The notes: generated from the letters alone by a model not told the origin. A DNA stretch of 64,000 nucleotides from Osedax fenrisi (GCA_964019155.1 OZ025242.1:62270156-62334155), one strand, 5' to 3'. Shown: positions 23,885-38,457, numbered from the stretch's first letter. Numbers and translations: made by a program.

Positions 23885-25523
23885 TGATGTAAACGGGTCC
23901 GGGTTCGGGTCCTGGAGATATTTGTGAAGATCAAATAGTTGAAAAAAAATATCTGGTTTTGATTTTTTTTAATTTATCTCATTTTACTCCTGGATTTTAG
24001 TGATTGAGTATTTATGATCTTTGATAATTATAAAAACAATTTTTTTAAATATTAATTTCAAAGATAATTATTAGTAATAACAATCTCAAATGGTATGTTT
24101 ATTATATATGATCAAATTAATATGTAATGAAAATATTTTATATCATGTAATCAATATATATAAATAATTAATAAATATTATAAATTGACAAATCAATACT
24201 ATAATAACAAATATGTTTACAAGTTGACAGCTGAGCATGAGGTTGATTAAATATCTACTAGATTATCTATTTGTAAATTACAAATTTTAATATATCGGTC
24301 AGTTTGATATATACATATTATATTTAATATAATTTAATATTAACACATTATAATTATAATCATTAATTTATATAAATATAATTAATTATAATAATTTGTA
24401 ATTCCCAGTCTACATAATAGTTACTATAAATGGTCCATCATGGACTCCATGATATATATATTATAAACATAGGATACACCCACACATATATACTATATAT
24501 TCATATGAACCATGGTATGAAGTTCATACGGTTGTAATAGACTAACAGCAATGTAATGTCATCATGTATATTTCTATGACTATACATTCGATATTAACTA
24601 ATTCTTATTGTATATATTATTTATACATTTTAATATAATATACTATTATATTATTAGTCATATTTAATATACTTTATTATGTTAACTATAATATACACTT
24701 TGTAATGAATAAAATTCATCCATATTTATATAATGTTATATATATAAATATATATATATATATATAATTATATTAATTTAGATAAATAGAATATTATAAC
24801 CTACTATTATTATTGATAATTTAAGTTAACTTATAGTATAAATTATACTATAATAGTAGTAACTATATGATATTATTTAGAATTAAAGTGACTTTTTTCT
24901 GAAATAATATTGCTGTTAGTTCTTATACAACCTTCATACCAAATCCGAGTATTTTTCATTCAATTTAAATCATCTATGAAATACTTGAAAAATATCAATA
25001 CATATTTAATTTATTTAAATAATAATTTTAGTTTTTATTTTATAAATAAATTTCACTTTTACGATTTACTAAACCCCAGTAGTAAACCTATTTTTCATTA
25101 TAACATAAAATAATAATATATTTACGAAAAAATTCATCACATAATATAAAAAAAAAACAATTATAATATATTAAATATGTGCCGATATTTTGTTATTTCA
25201 ACCTAATTATATATATATATATATGTATTTAAATGTGCCGACTAACTCTGATTTATGATAATAAAAACTAATTTAGGGTTATGATAATATATAATTTATT
25301 TATAATTAGTGCATGAATTGCTAAAAGTACATGAACATGAAGAATAGAATACCTATTTATGATATGTATGGGATGAATTTACTACTGATGGTACATCGTG
25401 CTTACGATCGATATATCTTTGCAGTAAATTCATTTTCTTATATCGATTCACAAATAAATATACATTTCATTATTACTATAATACGTTATATTTAACTCTA
25501 TTACTTATATAGTTATACTCTAT

Positions 25524-25558
<35 letters not shown>

Positions 25559-28500
25559 CCTATACATAAAAAAGAAACATCCCTAGATTTGTATTTTGAA
25601 TTATTTCAGTAATTATATTTTTACTTATTAAGTAATATAAATTTGTTTGAAATATTAAAATGCATCATTAATACGACATAAATGTTTCATGAGATGTTGT
25701 TTTAACCAGATATTATTTTTAAATATATTTTATATTATACATTATTTTATACTATATTAATATAAGGTAATCGTAATTATAATCGTAATTGTAACGTAGT
25801 TACTGTAGGCACATCTTACCCGCCAGCCCGTGTTTGTACAATATTAATAATTTCATACAAAAATAGAACATATCATTTGTTTAAAGTTGTGTCAATAGAT
25901 TCATTTAGATTATATTTTCAGCATAGGTTTAAATAGCATAGATTTACAACCTATTACAAAATAGGTTGTAAATTAAATTTAACCCGTATTTATTGAATTT
26001 TCGCAATTATGATTGCATTTATAATATTAGTTTCGTACGATTGTAGGTTACGATGTTATGTAATAGATATATAAACTTAGTTTTTTTTTAGATACGTATG
26101 TAATTCATATTATAATTGTAATCATTGTAACGTAGTTTCTTTAGGCATGTGTTACCCGCCCGCCAGCCCTACCACCCACCCGCCCTTATAGTATGTTTGC
26201 ACGAGTTGTATATTTTTCATCGAATTTGATATCCTATATCGTAATCGTAAAATTTATTTAAGCACGTCTACATTTAAACAATATACATTATTAGTTTCTA
26301 AATAATGATTACATTGGTGTATGCAGCGCGTTAACGTATTTCCGTGTGTTGTAAATATTAAATATTTCTGGTGTTAACAATAGACAGTGTAATTTGAAGT
26401 TCCGCATTTTACTATTTGAATGTCTCGAGACATCTGTTTTCCTCAAAATTTAAATCACTAATATATATATATATTTACATATATTAAAATTATTATGATC
26501 AAATTATTTGTATGTGTATTTGTATACATCATTTCTATCGTATTTATTATTTGATATCATTATTTTGATCATAATACATACTATATATCATACATAAGAT
26601 ATCATATATAGTGTTTATATATTGTGTATCAAGTACATATCAAATAAGTCCTTGGGGATATAACTATTGTTATTCGTGAACAAATTATCTTCCTATGAAC
26701 TTATTAATGGAAATTTACAACAATAAAAAACAAGTATATTACAATATAATATATATTTACGATATAAATAATGATATATACTTATCATACTAAAGATAAC
26801 ATGTAATATAATATTTTGTAGTACATTTTATCATATATATATATATACTTTTTAAATAAAATAAATATGATAAATAATTAAATATATAACCTGTATAAAG
26901 TACATTGAATAATTTAAAATTAGTTTATTTAACCTATTAGCTTGTATAGAAATTAATAACAAGAAGAATAACAATAAATAACTAGGTAAACATATAATAT
27001 TAATGTATATGTGTGTGTATTATATATTTATTACAGTCATATAATTTATTAATAATATAATATCAATAGATTAATAAGTACGATTCAATAAACATTAAAT
27101 AATATATGATTGAATACAATCTTTGATGTTACATCTCTAGTTACTGTTAGAAATTAGGTAGACTATGTGAGGTGGTTATTAAAGTTAATATAAAGTTAAT
27201 ATAATATGGGGCTTCAAAAGTGTAGATAAATCAGGTTTACTATATATATGTGTGTATGTGTTTATCCACATATAAATCATGAAGTAATATAATGCACATA
27301 TAAAGTGCTTAGTTATTAACAAGAGAACAGCCTGATTAACATCACTGTACACACACTGTAATAATCACTGTAATAATCACTAGGTGGCATCATCCATCAT
27401 GATGTTCTACATTTGCATAGTGCCAGTGTGTAGTGTGTATTAATTAGTAGTGAGTGATAGAGTTACAGGGAAATCTTGAACTCCCCCCAACACTACCGGG
27501 TTAACCAATAATCGTAACCCCTCTAGTTGCAATTGTACCTTTCTAATGTTACATATTATTACATGTTTTTCTAGTTCCATATATTTATTTTTGCATGTCA
27601 AATTACTCCGGATTAACTAAAATATTACCAACATTTTCATTCGATCTAAATATAGATATTAATTATAAATGCATACGATTAACTAGCTCGAGAGATCTAT
27701 AACATTCGCTATAGTGAAATACTCTACTCTACTCAGAGATACCAGTATCACATACTTTCACCTACTACTATTAGAATATCAATACGTGGATGTAGCTAAC
27801 ACACGTATGTATCTACTATAGTATGAAGAGTGTACAGTATCTGATTCACTAACAGCCAGTCAGCTACTGAGATAGTCAACCCTACGTTAGCTTATCACTG
27901 GAGGTGAGGTCACTGCACACTTTTTGTATAGTGCCAATATTGTAGTAAGTGTGCACAACATTACTAATAGTCAACATCATTAATATAATAGTACACGATA
28001 TGTTTATTATCTTATAAAGTTGGGTATAGAAATATGAGTATGATAAGAAATGCTATATTTACAAGTATTTGTAATGGAGTATTTTCAAAATGTGTTAATA
28101 TCGCAATAAATCTTTTATTATAAGTAAAGATATACAAAGATTATATTTATTATATATGTAATTAATAGATATATGTATAGATATTCTATTTAAATTATTC
28201 ATTATAAATAATGAATATACATATATTATGAATTTTATTTAAAAATCATAAATATTAATATAGATAATGAATTAAAAGAGAGAGAGGGTGAGGGAGAGAT
28301 GAGGTTATATTGCTATAGGGGTGTTATATGTATGTGTTACCTGATAGACAAGCGTGTGGCCGTCTTGGTTCATCTGCACTATTTGAGACAAGTTCGGGTT
28401 CTGAATAACAAACTACGATGGGAGTGGGGTGCGGGGGTTAAGGGGGAAGCGGGTATTAAGGGGGCAGCGGGATTTATAATGAAGTCTAGGTAAAACAAGA

Positions 28501-31500
28501 AGAGAGATTTGAATATTGTATATAAGTTAATATTTGTAGAATACATTAATAAACGACATTATTGATTTAATAATTCAATTTAATACAAATGTAAGTTACA
28601 TATAAAACATAATACATATTTAATTATTTAACATATATTTTAATTTTTTATATAATTTATATATATATATATATATAATTATACTATATAATATATTTTA
28701 TAATAGTGTTAATATTAATTAAAGTATATAAAATCTTAAAATTATAGAATGGATAAAGAAATTACTCATATATCATATATATCTAATAATATGCCAACAT
28801 ATTAATTATGGACAATTTATTTATCATATTTTACAAAATTAAATTGTAATTGTAATTGAAAAAAATATTATTATGTAAATAAAATTATGATTTATATATT
28901 TGTTAAAAGGTTTCACACACACTCGAACGCAATTATTAACTCTAATAATAGAGGTTAAAGTTTAACTATAATATTTAAATATCTATAAAAGGGGTTTCAC
29001 ACCTAATTATAAGAGTTAATAATTGCGTTCGAGTTGGTGTGAAACCCCTTTTACAATAACAAAGCCATTTATTATTACATTTTAATACAATATAATAATA
29101 TTTCATCAATAAATAGATGATAGCAAATAAATACATATTTGAGTGTATAACAAATATTTCAATTATTTCAATTTAATAAAATTAATGATATATAAATATT
29201 TATAAATATACCAAAGATTTAAAAAAAAAAGATATAAAGCTAATGCGCAATCGTGAAATTAGATTTTGTACACAAAAATAAACAGCAATACATTCACTAT
29301 TTAAAATGTTTTATTATTTAACTTACTATTTTCATTTAGACTAAACATTCAGTTATAAATAATATACATATTTAGAGATTACAATGAACTGTTATTGTGA
29401 TGGGTTGCAATTTTCAATATTTAGTTAAAATAATCATTGATTTTTGTGAGAACAAATTGTTGATATTTAAAAAAAAATATCATTCTAGTTTTATAGAAAG
29501 ATACAATTTTAATTTTAAAAACTATTACAAATGTAATATTTATTATTTTGTGTGTAAGCAAGTTTTAAAAAAAAGCACACTTTGTTATAGGAATTATATG
29601 TTTTAAAACGATGTCAACTCACGATGTTAACTCACATCAAGAATAACAACAAAATATATAGACATTAAAATATGATATTGTAAATGCCATTCACATCTAC
29701 ATACATAAGTGTACAACATAAGAAAACATAATATGAACAATTATTTACTAATACAAAATTGTATCAAATATAATATTATAACTTTAAGGGTGAAGGATAA
29801 AAGAGGCGCGAGTTAAAATATGATTAATATTTTTATTTTAACAAAAAAAATGTATTATATATTATCCATGTTTAATATCTTATTTATAAATTTGTAAATT
29901 TTCATTAATTATTTTTGAGTATTTATATCAATATAAAGTGTTTTTATAAGCGTATCTATATAATAATTATTTGAAATTAACAGGATTTTTTGTAAATACT
30001 TGTCACATTTAATTGTATATTTCGATATCGTATGAAAATATTTTACTAGACAAATTTATATTTTTACATCAAGCATAGATTATAGATATATTCCATATTA
30101 TTAATAAACAAATCCCTTATGTGTATAACAAGATATCATTGGTTGAAAAGAGACCATTCCAAACAGAAAATGTAAAAATGTTAATACGTTATATTCTTGT
30201 ATTTATTTTATATTATTCATTATTTATTTTGTATAATACTTTATAACTATTAATAAACTATTACTATACATATATATTTATATTTTTCTAGTTTATAATT
30301 TCTATAAATATATTTATTTGTATATCTACTTATAATATATATTTGAGTACTACTCTATATTAGTACTAATTATTATTGTTTCAGTGTTGTTTATATACCA
30401 TTATATTTTACTTGTCATTTATATATATAAACGTAATATATATATATATATTTTTATAATATTTTGTATAACAAAACTTTGAATGTCATTTTCTCAAGTT
30501 TCTACTTTTTCACTTAGTAACCTCATGTAAATGCCTACTACTTTTTTGATTTTTAATATTTTTACTATAAATATAAAACATTTACATCTATAAGAATCCT
30601 GTTGGATTTATTATTATATTTTATAATAATTAAATAAATGATGATAAACTAGCATTTTAATGACAAAAATTAAAAATAAATATTTAAGTAATTGAGACTA
30701 TTTTTTTACAATATTTTAAATTAAGTACATTTATAAAAAGACAGCTCCTTTATGATGGAGGAAAATATCTGTTGAATACAAACAAAATTATGTAATTATC
30801 TCCATTAGTTATTTATCCTTAGCGTTTTTAGATAGAGTTAAATTAGCATTGTTTAGATGAACGCGCACCTCCACCCTTAATATAATATTATAACTTTAAT
30901 ATAATATTATAATTTTAATATAATATTATAATTTTAATATAATATTATAACTTTAATATATAGTAATACTTAAAGATGTATTACTTACTAATAATGTTAC
31001 AGTTAAGATTTAAAAGATACATATAAGGAACTAACTGTTTTACCATCTTCTCCAGACAATTGTATTGCATTTTCATCATTGTCTGTAGAAGAGAATTGAT
31101 AGTATTATAGCAATAGCAATAGTAATATGAATCTTATCTAATAATGGCATACATGAACACTATTTATAAATACAGGCCGATACAACTCACGGATTGTTTT
31201 CTACAATTATTGTATATCTGAATCTCATTTTCAAATTTGTAATCAAATTCGCATAATAATTTAATGTTAAGTGAATTTAAGAATAATCTAATTTATAAAT
31301 GATAATTGATAAATGAATAGTCTTTAATCGTCTAATATATATAATATTAACTTATATCAGATATACGTATATATTTGACTTCTGATACTATAGGATATCT
31401 AGATACAAGTTAGCTTTGAACACTTTCTACAATTGTTTTGTGGATAACAACAGCTGTGAAAACTCTATATTAAACTACACATATATACAGGATTAATACA

Positions 31501-32880
31501 TCAGAAGATCACTGGTTCCGATTATATAGTACAGAGTATTATGAAATTATCATTTATTTAAAACTATTATATTTATAATAGTATAACAATAGAAAAGATC
31601 TAATTAGATATTTAAAAAAATAAAAACACATTTTTATCTAAAATATAGATTCTAAATAATCAGAGATCAGATAATAATGCTAGTATATCTAGCAGTATCA
31701 GTACAGCACAGCATCACCTGACAACACATGCAGGCTGTGACTGTTTCCCCGGTTACATCTCGTGATACAATCAGATTATTATATTTAAAAAAGCCACATT
31801 AATAATCGCCGACTCTGAGGTGTTTGATTGGATCATCGGGTCACATGACTTAACCGGCGAATCATTAACACCACAATCTACGTAACCGATAATGAGATTA
31901 CAGATAATTTATAATTTATAAAACATATAATAAATATAGGTTATTAATAAATGTGATTTAATTATTGCAAATATTCAATTTCTAATACATATTATAATAT
32001 CATTAAATCAAAATGAACGCTATTCAATAGTGTAAATATTAAATAGCAATACTTTCATACGTATGTGTTCATCATAAAACAACAGTATAATATTAATTTT
32101 TTCCATTGTGTATATTTAACAATTTCAAATAAATAAAAAACAAATATTATATTTGTTTAAAAAGATCAACTTTTACAAAAAAAGGGCTACATTTCTGAAA
32201 TATTGTAGAACATGTTTGCAAATATTGAGCACTACCTTTACGATTACCAGCCTGGCTGGCCACTGTTTATAGCTATTAACACAGCACTGCCCGTGTAGCT
32301 TCACATCACATGATACCAATATATAACATGCCAGAGATAGCAAAACATTGTGTTATTTCTCAGAACAAGTGTATCAGCTATGAGGCTATAGTTTTAGTCT
32401 GGATCGAAAACTCTTTAAAGAACGAGTTTATGAAAATGCACTTCATTTAAATATCTAATCCACAATATTAATATTAAAGTGAGGATATCATAGTGAATTA
32501 TTATATGAATTATAATAATAACATGAATCTATTTAAACACTTTAATTTTAAAATTTATATACATATATTTAAACATAATAATATCAATATATTTATTATA
32601 GTACTTATAGCGTCACTTATGAATATGAAAGTGAGGCAGCTGTAAATAAAGCCCACCGATTGGTTGACTAACCCACCGTGTTCACCATCGCCTGTATAAT
32701 GATGGGTTGACCGTCCGCCCCCGCAATGATCTGTTGACCGTTGGCCAGAATGTGACCTTGACCATCATTATGGCCGACCATGTCAGTCATGTGCTGGATG
32801 ACTACGGGGGCGGAGTCTTCGGCTTGATTGACAGGCATGGGCATATTGTCTGCCGTCGTTACGTATTCGTACACATTCAT
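19702..32880 (-). CDS. NFYA: NF-YA, CCAAT-binding factor NF-Y subunit alpha (nine coding exons)
   Basis: Nine exons joined in phase (32673-32880, 31036-31082, 28341-28400, 23100-23169, 22959-23032, 22246-22527, 21482-21569, 20649-20833, 19702-19809) give 374 residues, against 347 in human NF-YA. The N-terminal part is Gln-rich with hallmarks of the activation domain (ANGQQIIAGADGQPIIIQAM; DGHTLVYQ). The core domain is unmistakable: PLYVNARQYSRILKRR and ARAKLENSGRIPKERK form the NF-YB/NF-YC-binding helix and linker, and KYLHESRHKHAMNRVRGDGG with RF form the DNA-binding part. NF-YA joins the histone-fold NF-YB/NF-YC pair and reads CCAAT boxes in the nucleus. The His usually found in the QYHRIL motif is Ser here. 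The 3' end after LLLK is unresolved and a non-coding first exon probably lies upstream, because an acceptor (GTATACAG) directly precedes the ATG. Confidence 0.97.
20649..20833 (-). CDS. NFYA: NF-YA exon downstream of the DNA-binding domain
   Basis: Acceptor CTTCACAG|CT and donor CAG|GTAACC. It encodes ANEESSIQETHTSQSEAG ... TTIMVMPHAANLTNG ... EPLVLSPEQ, a Ser/Thr-rich acidic C-terminal region. Phase 1 in and 0 out. Confidence 0.85.
21482..21569 (-). CDS. NFYA: NF-YA exon with the DNA-binding segment
   Basis: Acceptor TGTTGTAG|AAA. Encodes KYLHESRHKHAMNRVRGD followed by GGRFHGVPLQD, matching the conserved HESRHRHAM and RGEGGRF signature of NF-YA. Donor GATG|GTAGTT, phase 1. Confidence 0.95.
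22246..22527 (-). CDS. NFYA: NF-YA exon with the subunit-association helix
   Basis: Acceptor TATCACGCAG|ATG, donor CGTAAG|GTAACT. Encodes MVANNQPNLQTIHLSN, a Pro-rich patch (IAPPPPIAPPEHSP), then PLYVNARQYSRILKRR to IPKERK. The intron after KERK splits the association and DNA-binding parts of the core domain. Confidence 0.95.
22530..22810 (-). repeat. G/C-strand-biased minisatellite in an NF-YA intron
   Basis: About 24-bp units of the form GAGGGGTAGAGGCGGGGTTG (plus strand) fill most of the 431-bp intron between 22528 and 22958. On the transcribed RNA this is a C/U-rich array ending a few bases from the acceptor of the next exon, so it can serve as an oversized polypyrimidine tract. The plus strand has many GGGG runs able to form quadruplexes. 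Confidence 0.9.
22959..23032 (-). CDS. NFYA: NF-YA exon (STEQLVQVSND)
   Basis: Acceptor AACCTATAG|CA; encodes STEQLVQVSNDMLDSTANQ and QGQIIM. The donor ATTATG|GTTTGT is chosen because it alone keeps phase with the next exon; a nearby CAAG|GTCAAA at 22973 would break the frame. Confidence 0.75.
23100..23169 (-). CDS. NFYA: NF-YA exon (TQDGTPASMTRQ)
   Basis: Acceptor TCATGTACAG|ACG and a strong donor TCGT|GTAAGT. Encodes TQDGTPASMTRQNYQIQPNI and IDS; phase 0 in, 1 out. Confidence 0.85.
23170..28340 (-). other. Long NF-YA intron
   Basis: About 5.2 kb of AT-rich sequence with (TA)n tracts near 23370, 23858 and 25525. No further exon was recognised. GTAAACGGGTCCGGGTTCGG near 23889 looks like a transposon end, but no partner was found. 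Confidence 0.6.
28341..28400 (-). CDS. NFYA: NF-YA exon (DGHTLVYQ)
   Basis: Acceptor TTGTTATTCAG|AAC, donor CAG|GTAACA. Twenty codons, NPNLSQIVQMNQDGHTLVYQ; the end matches the human AEGQTIVYQP segment. Confidence 0.85.
28906..29051. mobile_element. Short TA-flanked MITE (146 bp)
   Basis: Inverted ends of about 40 bp: AAAGGTTTCACACACACTCG with AACGCAATTATTAACTCT, against AGAGTTAATAATTGCGTTCG with GTGTGAAACCCCTTT. TA lies directly outside both ends. The phrase GGGGTTTCACAC also occurs internally. Found in an NF-YA intron. Confidence 0.85.
29215..29330. mobile_element. MITE family C, eroded fragment
   Basis: CAAAGATTT, then GATATAAAGCTAATGCGCAA and TCGTGAAATTAGATTTTGTA correspond to the left end of the copy at 15213. 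No right end was found. Confidence 0.5.
30880..30962. repeat. 20-bp tandem repeat
   Basis: About four copies of TTTAATATAATATTATAACT or the -ATT variant, inside an NF-YA intron. Confidence 0.8.
31036..31082 (-). CDS. NFYA: NF-YA exon (DNDENAIQLSGEDGKT)
   Basis: Acceptor TCTTCTACAG|AC. Two donors are possible: GATG|GTAAAA (31044, phase 1) and AAAACA|GTTAGT (31036, phase 0). The second is chosen because it fits the next exon without an unseen exon in between. Confidence 0.65.
32673..32880 (-). CDS. NFYA: NF-YA first coding exon
   Basis: Starts MNVYEYVTTADNMPMPVNQ and includes ANGQQIIAGADGQPIIIQ, parallel to the human GGQLITSTGQPIMVQ segment. The ATG directly follows an acceptor-like GTATACAG. 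Donor GTGG|GTTAGT, phase 1. Confidence 0.85.
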
Positions 32881-33529
32881 CTGTATACGGGGGCGAGTGT
32901 GTGGGGTGAGTGTGTGGGGTAGGGTGTAAGGGGGCGAGTATCGAGCATGTAAGTAAGTTAGTTGTATGGAGAGAAATAACCGCGAGACTCCTTTTCTATT
33001 TAAACTAATATAAATCATTATAACAACATGTAAATAAATTACGTAAACAACAATTATATTAATTCATTTTAGGTTAATAATGTGCGCCTACTTGGCACAT
33101 GTGTATCATTGTTGATAGGTGTGACAGGTAGTGTCGGTTGTGTATATCTATGTCGGCGTCATATGTATACGTACTTATGTCAGTTAGTAGTAGTAGTAGT
33201 ATATCATTTATTTGTTCACAAAAATCCAATTTCAGATAAATTGTTCGGAAGTGAGATATAATAATGTGTGTATATGTGTATGTGAATATATATATATGTA
33301 TGTATGTATATACATGCGCGCTTTTCCGTATGCTCTGCAAAATACCGGGTAACTCAGTTACTGATGAAATATACGTGTGCAACAACAACAATAGGTAACG
33401 GAACTGGAGAGTGTGTGTGTACATGTGTGAGTGTGTGTGGACGCGCGTGTGTGTGTAAGTGTGTGTGAATGAAACAATTTGTAATGTGCAAACATGAACT
33501 TTGGAATGATTGGGGTATGATTGTTGTAG

Positions 33530-34018
33530 CATGGATAAGCTACAACTGACCACGCTTCCACCTGACCACCTGTCCACTGCCTTTCCACCTGTCCACTACA
33601 ACTGACTGTCCACCTGACCACCTGTCCACTGCCTTTCCACCTGACCACTACAACTGACTATCCACCTGACCACTACCACTGCCTGTCCACCTGTCCACTA
33701 CAACTGACTGTCCACCTGTCCACTACCACTGACTGTCCACCTGTCCACTACAACTGACTGTCCACCTGACCACTACAACTGACTGTCGACCTGTCCACCT
33801 GACCACTACAACTGACTGTCGACCTGTCCACTGCCTGTCCACCTGACCACTACCACTGCCTGTCCACCTGTCCACTACAACTGACTGTCCACCTGTCCAC
33901 TACCACTGACTGTCCACCTGTCCACTACAACTGACTGTCCACCTGACCACTACAACTGACTGTCGACCTGTCCACTGCCTGTCCAACTGACCACTACCAC
34001 TGCCTGTCCATCTGATCA
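33530..34018. repeat. Minisatellite of about 25 bp
   Basis: Repeated CTGTCCACTACAACTGACTG and CCACCTGACCACTACCACTG units, with a larger repeat of about 150-250 bp made of the same blocks. It lies upstream of the NF-YA coding start. Any ORF through it is a repeat by-product. Confidence 0.9.
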
Positions 34019-34019
34019 T

Positions 34020-37000
34020 ACCCTAGACGAGTGATAAAGAAAGGTGTGTATGTGTTGCTAAATACCGAATGGAGCCTATTTCATAGTCAAGAGACTAGTT
34101 ATTCTATGGGTCTGCAATGGGGTTAGGTCCATCCCGTCATCAAGAGGTCATTAGAAGTCACTAGAGGTTACTAGGTCATTAGAGGTGACTAGTAGGCTAG
34201 GGCTGCCGTAGGGGAACTGGAATGGGAGATAATATGGAAGCGTATACAATAATAAACATAATAATCGTACCGACACAAATACCAGACGGTGAAAGATAGG
34301 CCTGTGAAATACGAACTCAGCGATCGGAATGTGAACAAACAACCATGCAAACTAATTCTGAATAGCTATTACTACAACATCAGATATGTGTGTGTGTGTG
34401 TGTGCATGCGTGTATACATGATAGTAGACACTCGTGTACATGATAATAGTTACGTATACATACATGTTATGATATATATATATATACATCCATAGAACGT
34501 TTCAGAATTAAAGTACAAGATTTTATTATTGGTAATTTTTAATATTCGTATATTTTTATTTTATATTATTTTATTTTGTTCACGTTTATTAATCTAACAA
34601 TCCTATTTTGTTTTACTTATATATTATTTTATCGTTTATTTTGTATATATTATTATTTTGCTAAAACACAAATGGGAACTCTCTTTATTATATTTGTGTA
34701 TAAATAAAACTATCTATTTATCTATATATATATATATTATATATATATAAATATTAATATATATGAGTGCATCAATCTAATAATATAAATATATGTAGGT
34801 ATGTGTAAATGCTCGAGTATATATATATATATATAATAATGTGAATCCGTAGAAACTATTGCGCGTTTATATTAATCATTGATATTGAAATAAAAAATGG
34901 AAAGAGTGAATATTGATTCCTAATATGAGAAAATATACGTTTATATACATGCGTGTATATTACATACATATAAGACTTATACGTATAAGTATGTTTGCAG
35001 TATGTTTACGTGTAATTCATATATCTAAATATCGCACCATTGATAGAATGGGTGTTTTATGAAGAAAGTAAGACAAATTAATTATTAATATACTTCATTA
35101 CGCTTAGCAAGTAATTGATATCAAATGCATATTATATATTTATAATTAGAAATTAATAAATAGATATATATACTACTAATTAGTATATTAAAATAAGAAT
35201 ATTAAATAAAATGTAAAATCATTATTTGCTACGCATAAACTTTACATATACATATATGTTATGGGTTATCTCGTAGAGGAATTAATAACAAATAATGACA
35301 ATAGGTGTAGTTATGTATATCTAAATAATAGTATTTGCACGAATAAATTCGCAGATAATGTAGTTCGAGTTTGATATCAGCGTTACGGGTTTGATTAAAG
35401 TTCACGACCTCAAATATATAAAGATACTAGTGCATTTGTAATTAGGTCAGGCACGCGTGTTTCTATACGAGTGTGTCTGTATGTTTATATGCGCGTGTGC
35501 GTGAGTATATGTGTGTCTAGTGACTTTATTTCCATCTAATTTAGTTATCGATATCGCTAATGATTAACATAGACAATATTCACGCAATATAATGATATTA
35601 ACATAGGTTACTGTAATGTAATTATCGGTCTCTAGTGATAGTATTGATAACCTTGTTATCTATAACAACTTGTTATTAACAAGGTTATCTAGGGAGTTCC
35701 TAGTAGTAACACAACAAACAACACTTGTACGTATTTGTATATATTCACTTATAAGTTATAACCCATTTAAGTGATATATACAAACTTAAATATATTATCA
35801 CAAATAATTGTGTTTATGTTGAGTACAAGTTGATAATAGTATTCTAATATACTTTATTATAAAGGTTACACACGGTTTATAAGAGGAAGGCGGCACATTT
35901 AAAAACACTAAATCGATATTTAGATAGACATTAGAACATAATAAGATACGTGCATCCAAATGACTATTGATATTATGTATGGGGCGCTCTTATTTATAAT
36001 AATAATAATAATATAATTTATTGAATATAGAAAATAGATATTCAAAATGACATAAAACAGGAGACAAAACTAATAATAAAAAATAAATAAATGTATTAAC
36101 ATTATTGATTTACATATGCCATAGGTTAACTACAAACTAATTATACATGTGTATTGAAATATGCCTAATTTTCATTATAAATGTGCCGACTTCTCGAGTT
36201 ATCTTACATACTATTGTATTGTTATGGCTAATACACATCTATTAAAGTAATAGATTTGGTAAATTAGGTAAATAAATTTGGGAATAACACAACTTTTTTT
36301 TAAATATAACTACAAATATCAATAAAAATGAGATTTAAACTAATAATTGATTATTTCATAAATATTTAATTTAGTATATATTATCTTAATTATGTATTCC
36401 ATAAGATATGGAAATAATCGTTACATAATTATATATATACTATATAATATAGTCATATATATTATATATATTCCATAATTTATTATATTAAAATTTATTT
36501 AATTATATACCGGTCCATGTAAACCGTACCTTATCAATAAAATACAATGTATGTATTACATTTATTATATGTTATTATTTATTTACGTTTTGTGGTCGTT
36601 TTGCGATTAATTTATTTGTATTTTTTTTGTAATCTTTAAGATTATCATAATCTTATATTATATTTATATTAATTCGCAATAAAATTGAATTGAAAAAAAA
36701 TTTAATTAAATAATGATAACCGTTATGATTATAATTATTATTATAATAATACTTATATAATTATTATATATTAGATTATTATATATATTATATAATTATA
36801 TATTATATAATATAATGATTATAATAATCGGAATATATATTTTGTATATATTATATACATTTTAATCTACGTGAAATATATATAACATATATTAGTGCGA
36901 TTTGTATTTAATCATTAAATTAATGAATTATAATTATTTAAATTATATTTTTAAAATAATTTTATAAGATGAGTAATTCAAACAATGTTTTAATCATTAA

Positions 37001-37890
37001 CTCTTTTTAGTAAATTGAAATGTTTATATAAACAAAATTCTATCGATTAAAAGTATTTAATTATTGATATATCATATAAGTACATAAGTTAGGAGTATTA
37101 TTATACAGATTATTATAATAATTATGTAAAATAACTATTTTCATTTGTAATTTGTATATATAAATTTTAAGTTTTCGTTAGTAACTGTATTAGTTTACAA
37201 GTACGTCACTGATATAGGAATATAAATAAATATTATTTTTATATATGCGGAAATGCATTATTTTTAGCAATAAACTTATATCTAAGAGTTAAATTATAAT
37301 TTGATTATACTCTAACTATAATAGATAATCATATTTTTATTTAAATAGTAATAAATTTGTTTATTATGTTAGATGGACTTACATTGGACGAAATTCAGCT
37401 TATAACGATTGGTCTGACAATTCTGACGAATGATGTTTGACAATATTTCTTGTTATTGGCCGTAAATGTCATAATGAATACACGTATCGCCCCCTATGAG
37501 TATAATATGTATATAATATGTCATAGGATATACTCGTTTGTATAATTTATATGCCTATATATTATACATAATATAAACGATATACATAATATATATATAT
37601 ATAAAAATAATAATAATAACACATTTATAATGTTTAAATGTTAATATCATTCAATGGATTTCACACACAAATAATTGGTTTTAATATAACAATATATTTG
37701 TCTCATAAATGAGGTGACACCTATATATATATATATATATTATAGGAATAGCAAGGACAACGTCCTTGGGAATAGTATTATATGTTCATATTGGGTAGTA
37801 CATATATGTACTATACTGTACATATATCTATAGATATACGCTAGTATAGTTATGTTCACATTCTAGGATAACTAAGAATATGACATTGCT
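34020..37890. other. Gene-free AT-rich region
   Basis: No exon was recognised. A short GGTCATTAGAGGTGACTAG-type repeat lies at about 34140-34190. A hairpin (GATAACCTTGTTA with TAACAAGGTTATC) is at about 35648-35690, and a TG microsatellite is at about 34388-34404. Confidence 0.55.
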
Positions 37891-38016
37891 AATTCATTGG
37901 TGGTCTCTCACCAACATAGAGATAGACTTATCTATGTACCTATAACTTACCTATATCTTACCTATACCTATAGCTCTATGTGCACCAGACTCCATGACAA
38001 TACATGCATACCATGT

Positions 38017-38088
38017 CTCGTACCACTAGTAGTACCACTAGTAGTACCACTAGTAGTACCACTAGTAGTACCACTAGTAGTACCACTG
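38017..38088. repeat. 12-bp tandem repeat
   Basis: About six copies of GTACCACTAGTA. Both strands are open through it, giving a spurious repetitive ORF. Confidence 0.9.
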
Positions 38089-38457
38089 TAGTGGTGTATT
38101 ACGTGTATACTTGTTTTGTAAACCAATTAGGTAACAGGCAATCTAACATGTATATCACGATTGTGCATATTTCACCATCATTCAATTACACACACACATA
38201 CGCATTACACATCCCATACCATATATACAATAAGTTACCCCTAAAGAGTGATGCTACTGGCGTGCTACTGGATACACGTTGTGTTAATGTGATACGTGTC
38301 TATAGGCATGCGTACAGTACGCGTAGGCACTACACAACGCACTGTACACGACTGTATTACGACTATTGTATCCGAACACTTTGTAGGCGGCATATTTACA
38401 CAGGGGGAACATAGGGAACCTGTATGTATAGAATCGTATTCATTATTTACCATAACG

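Noticed and set aside
23889..23925. Transposon end GTAAACGGGTCCGGGTTCGG
   Set aside because: It resembles a hAT-type terminus, but no inverted partner or target duplication was found nearby.
33074..33648. ORFs of 96 and 167 codons on the minus strand
   Set aside because: They run through the 25-bp minisatellite and a TG/CA tract, with low-complexity composition and no family resemblance.
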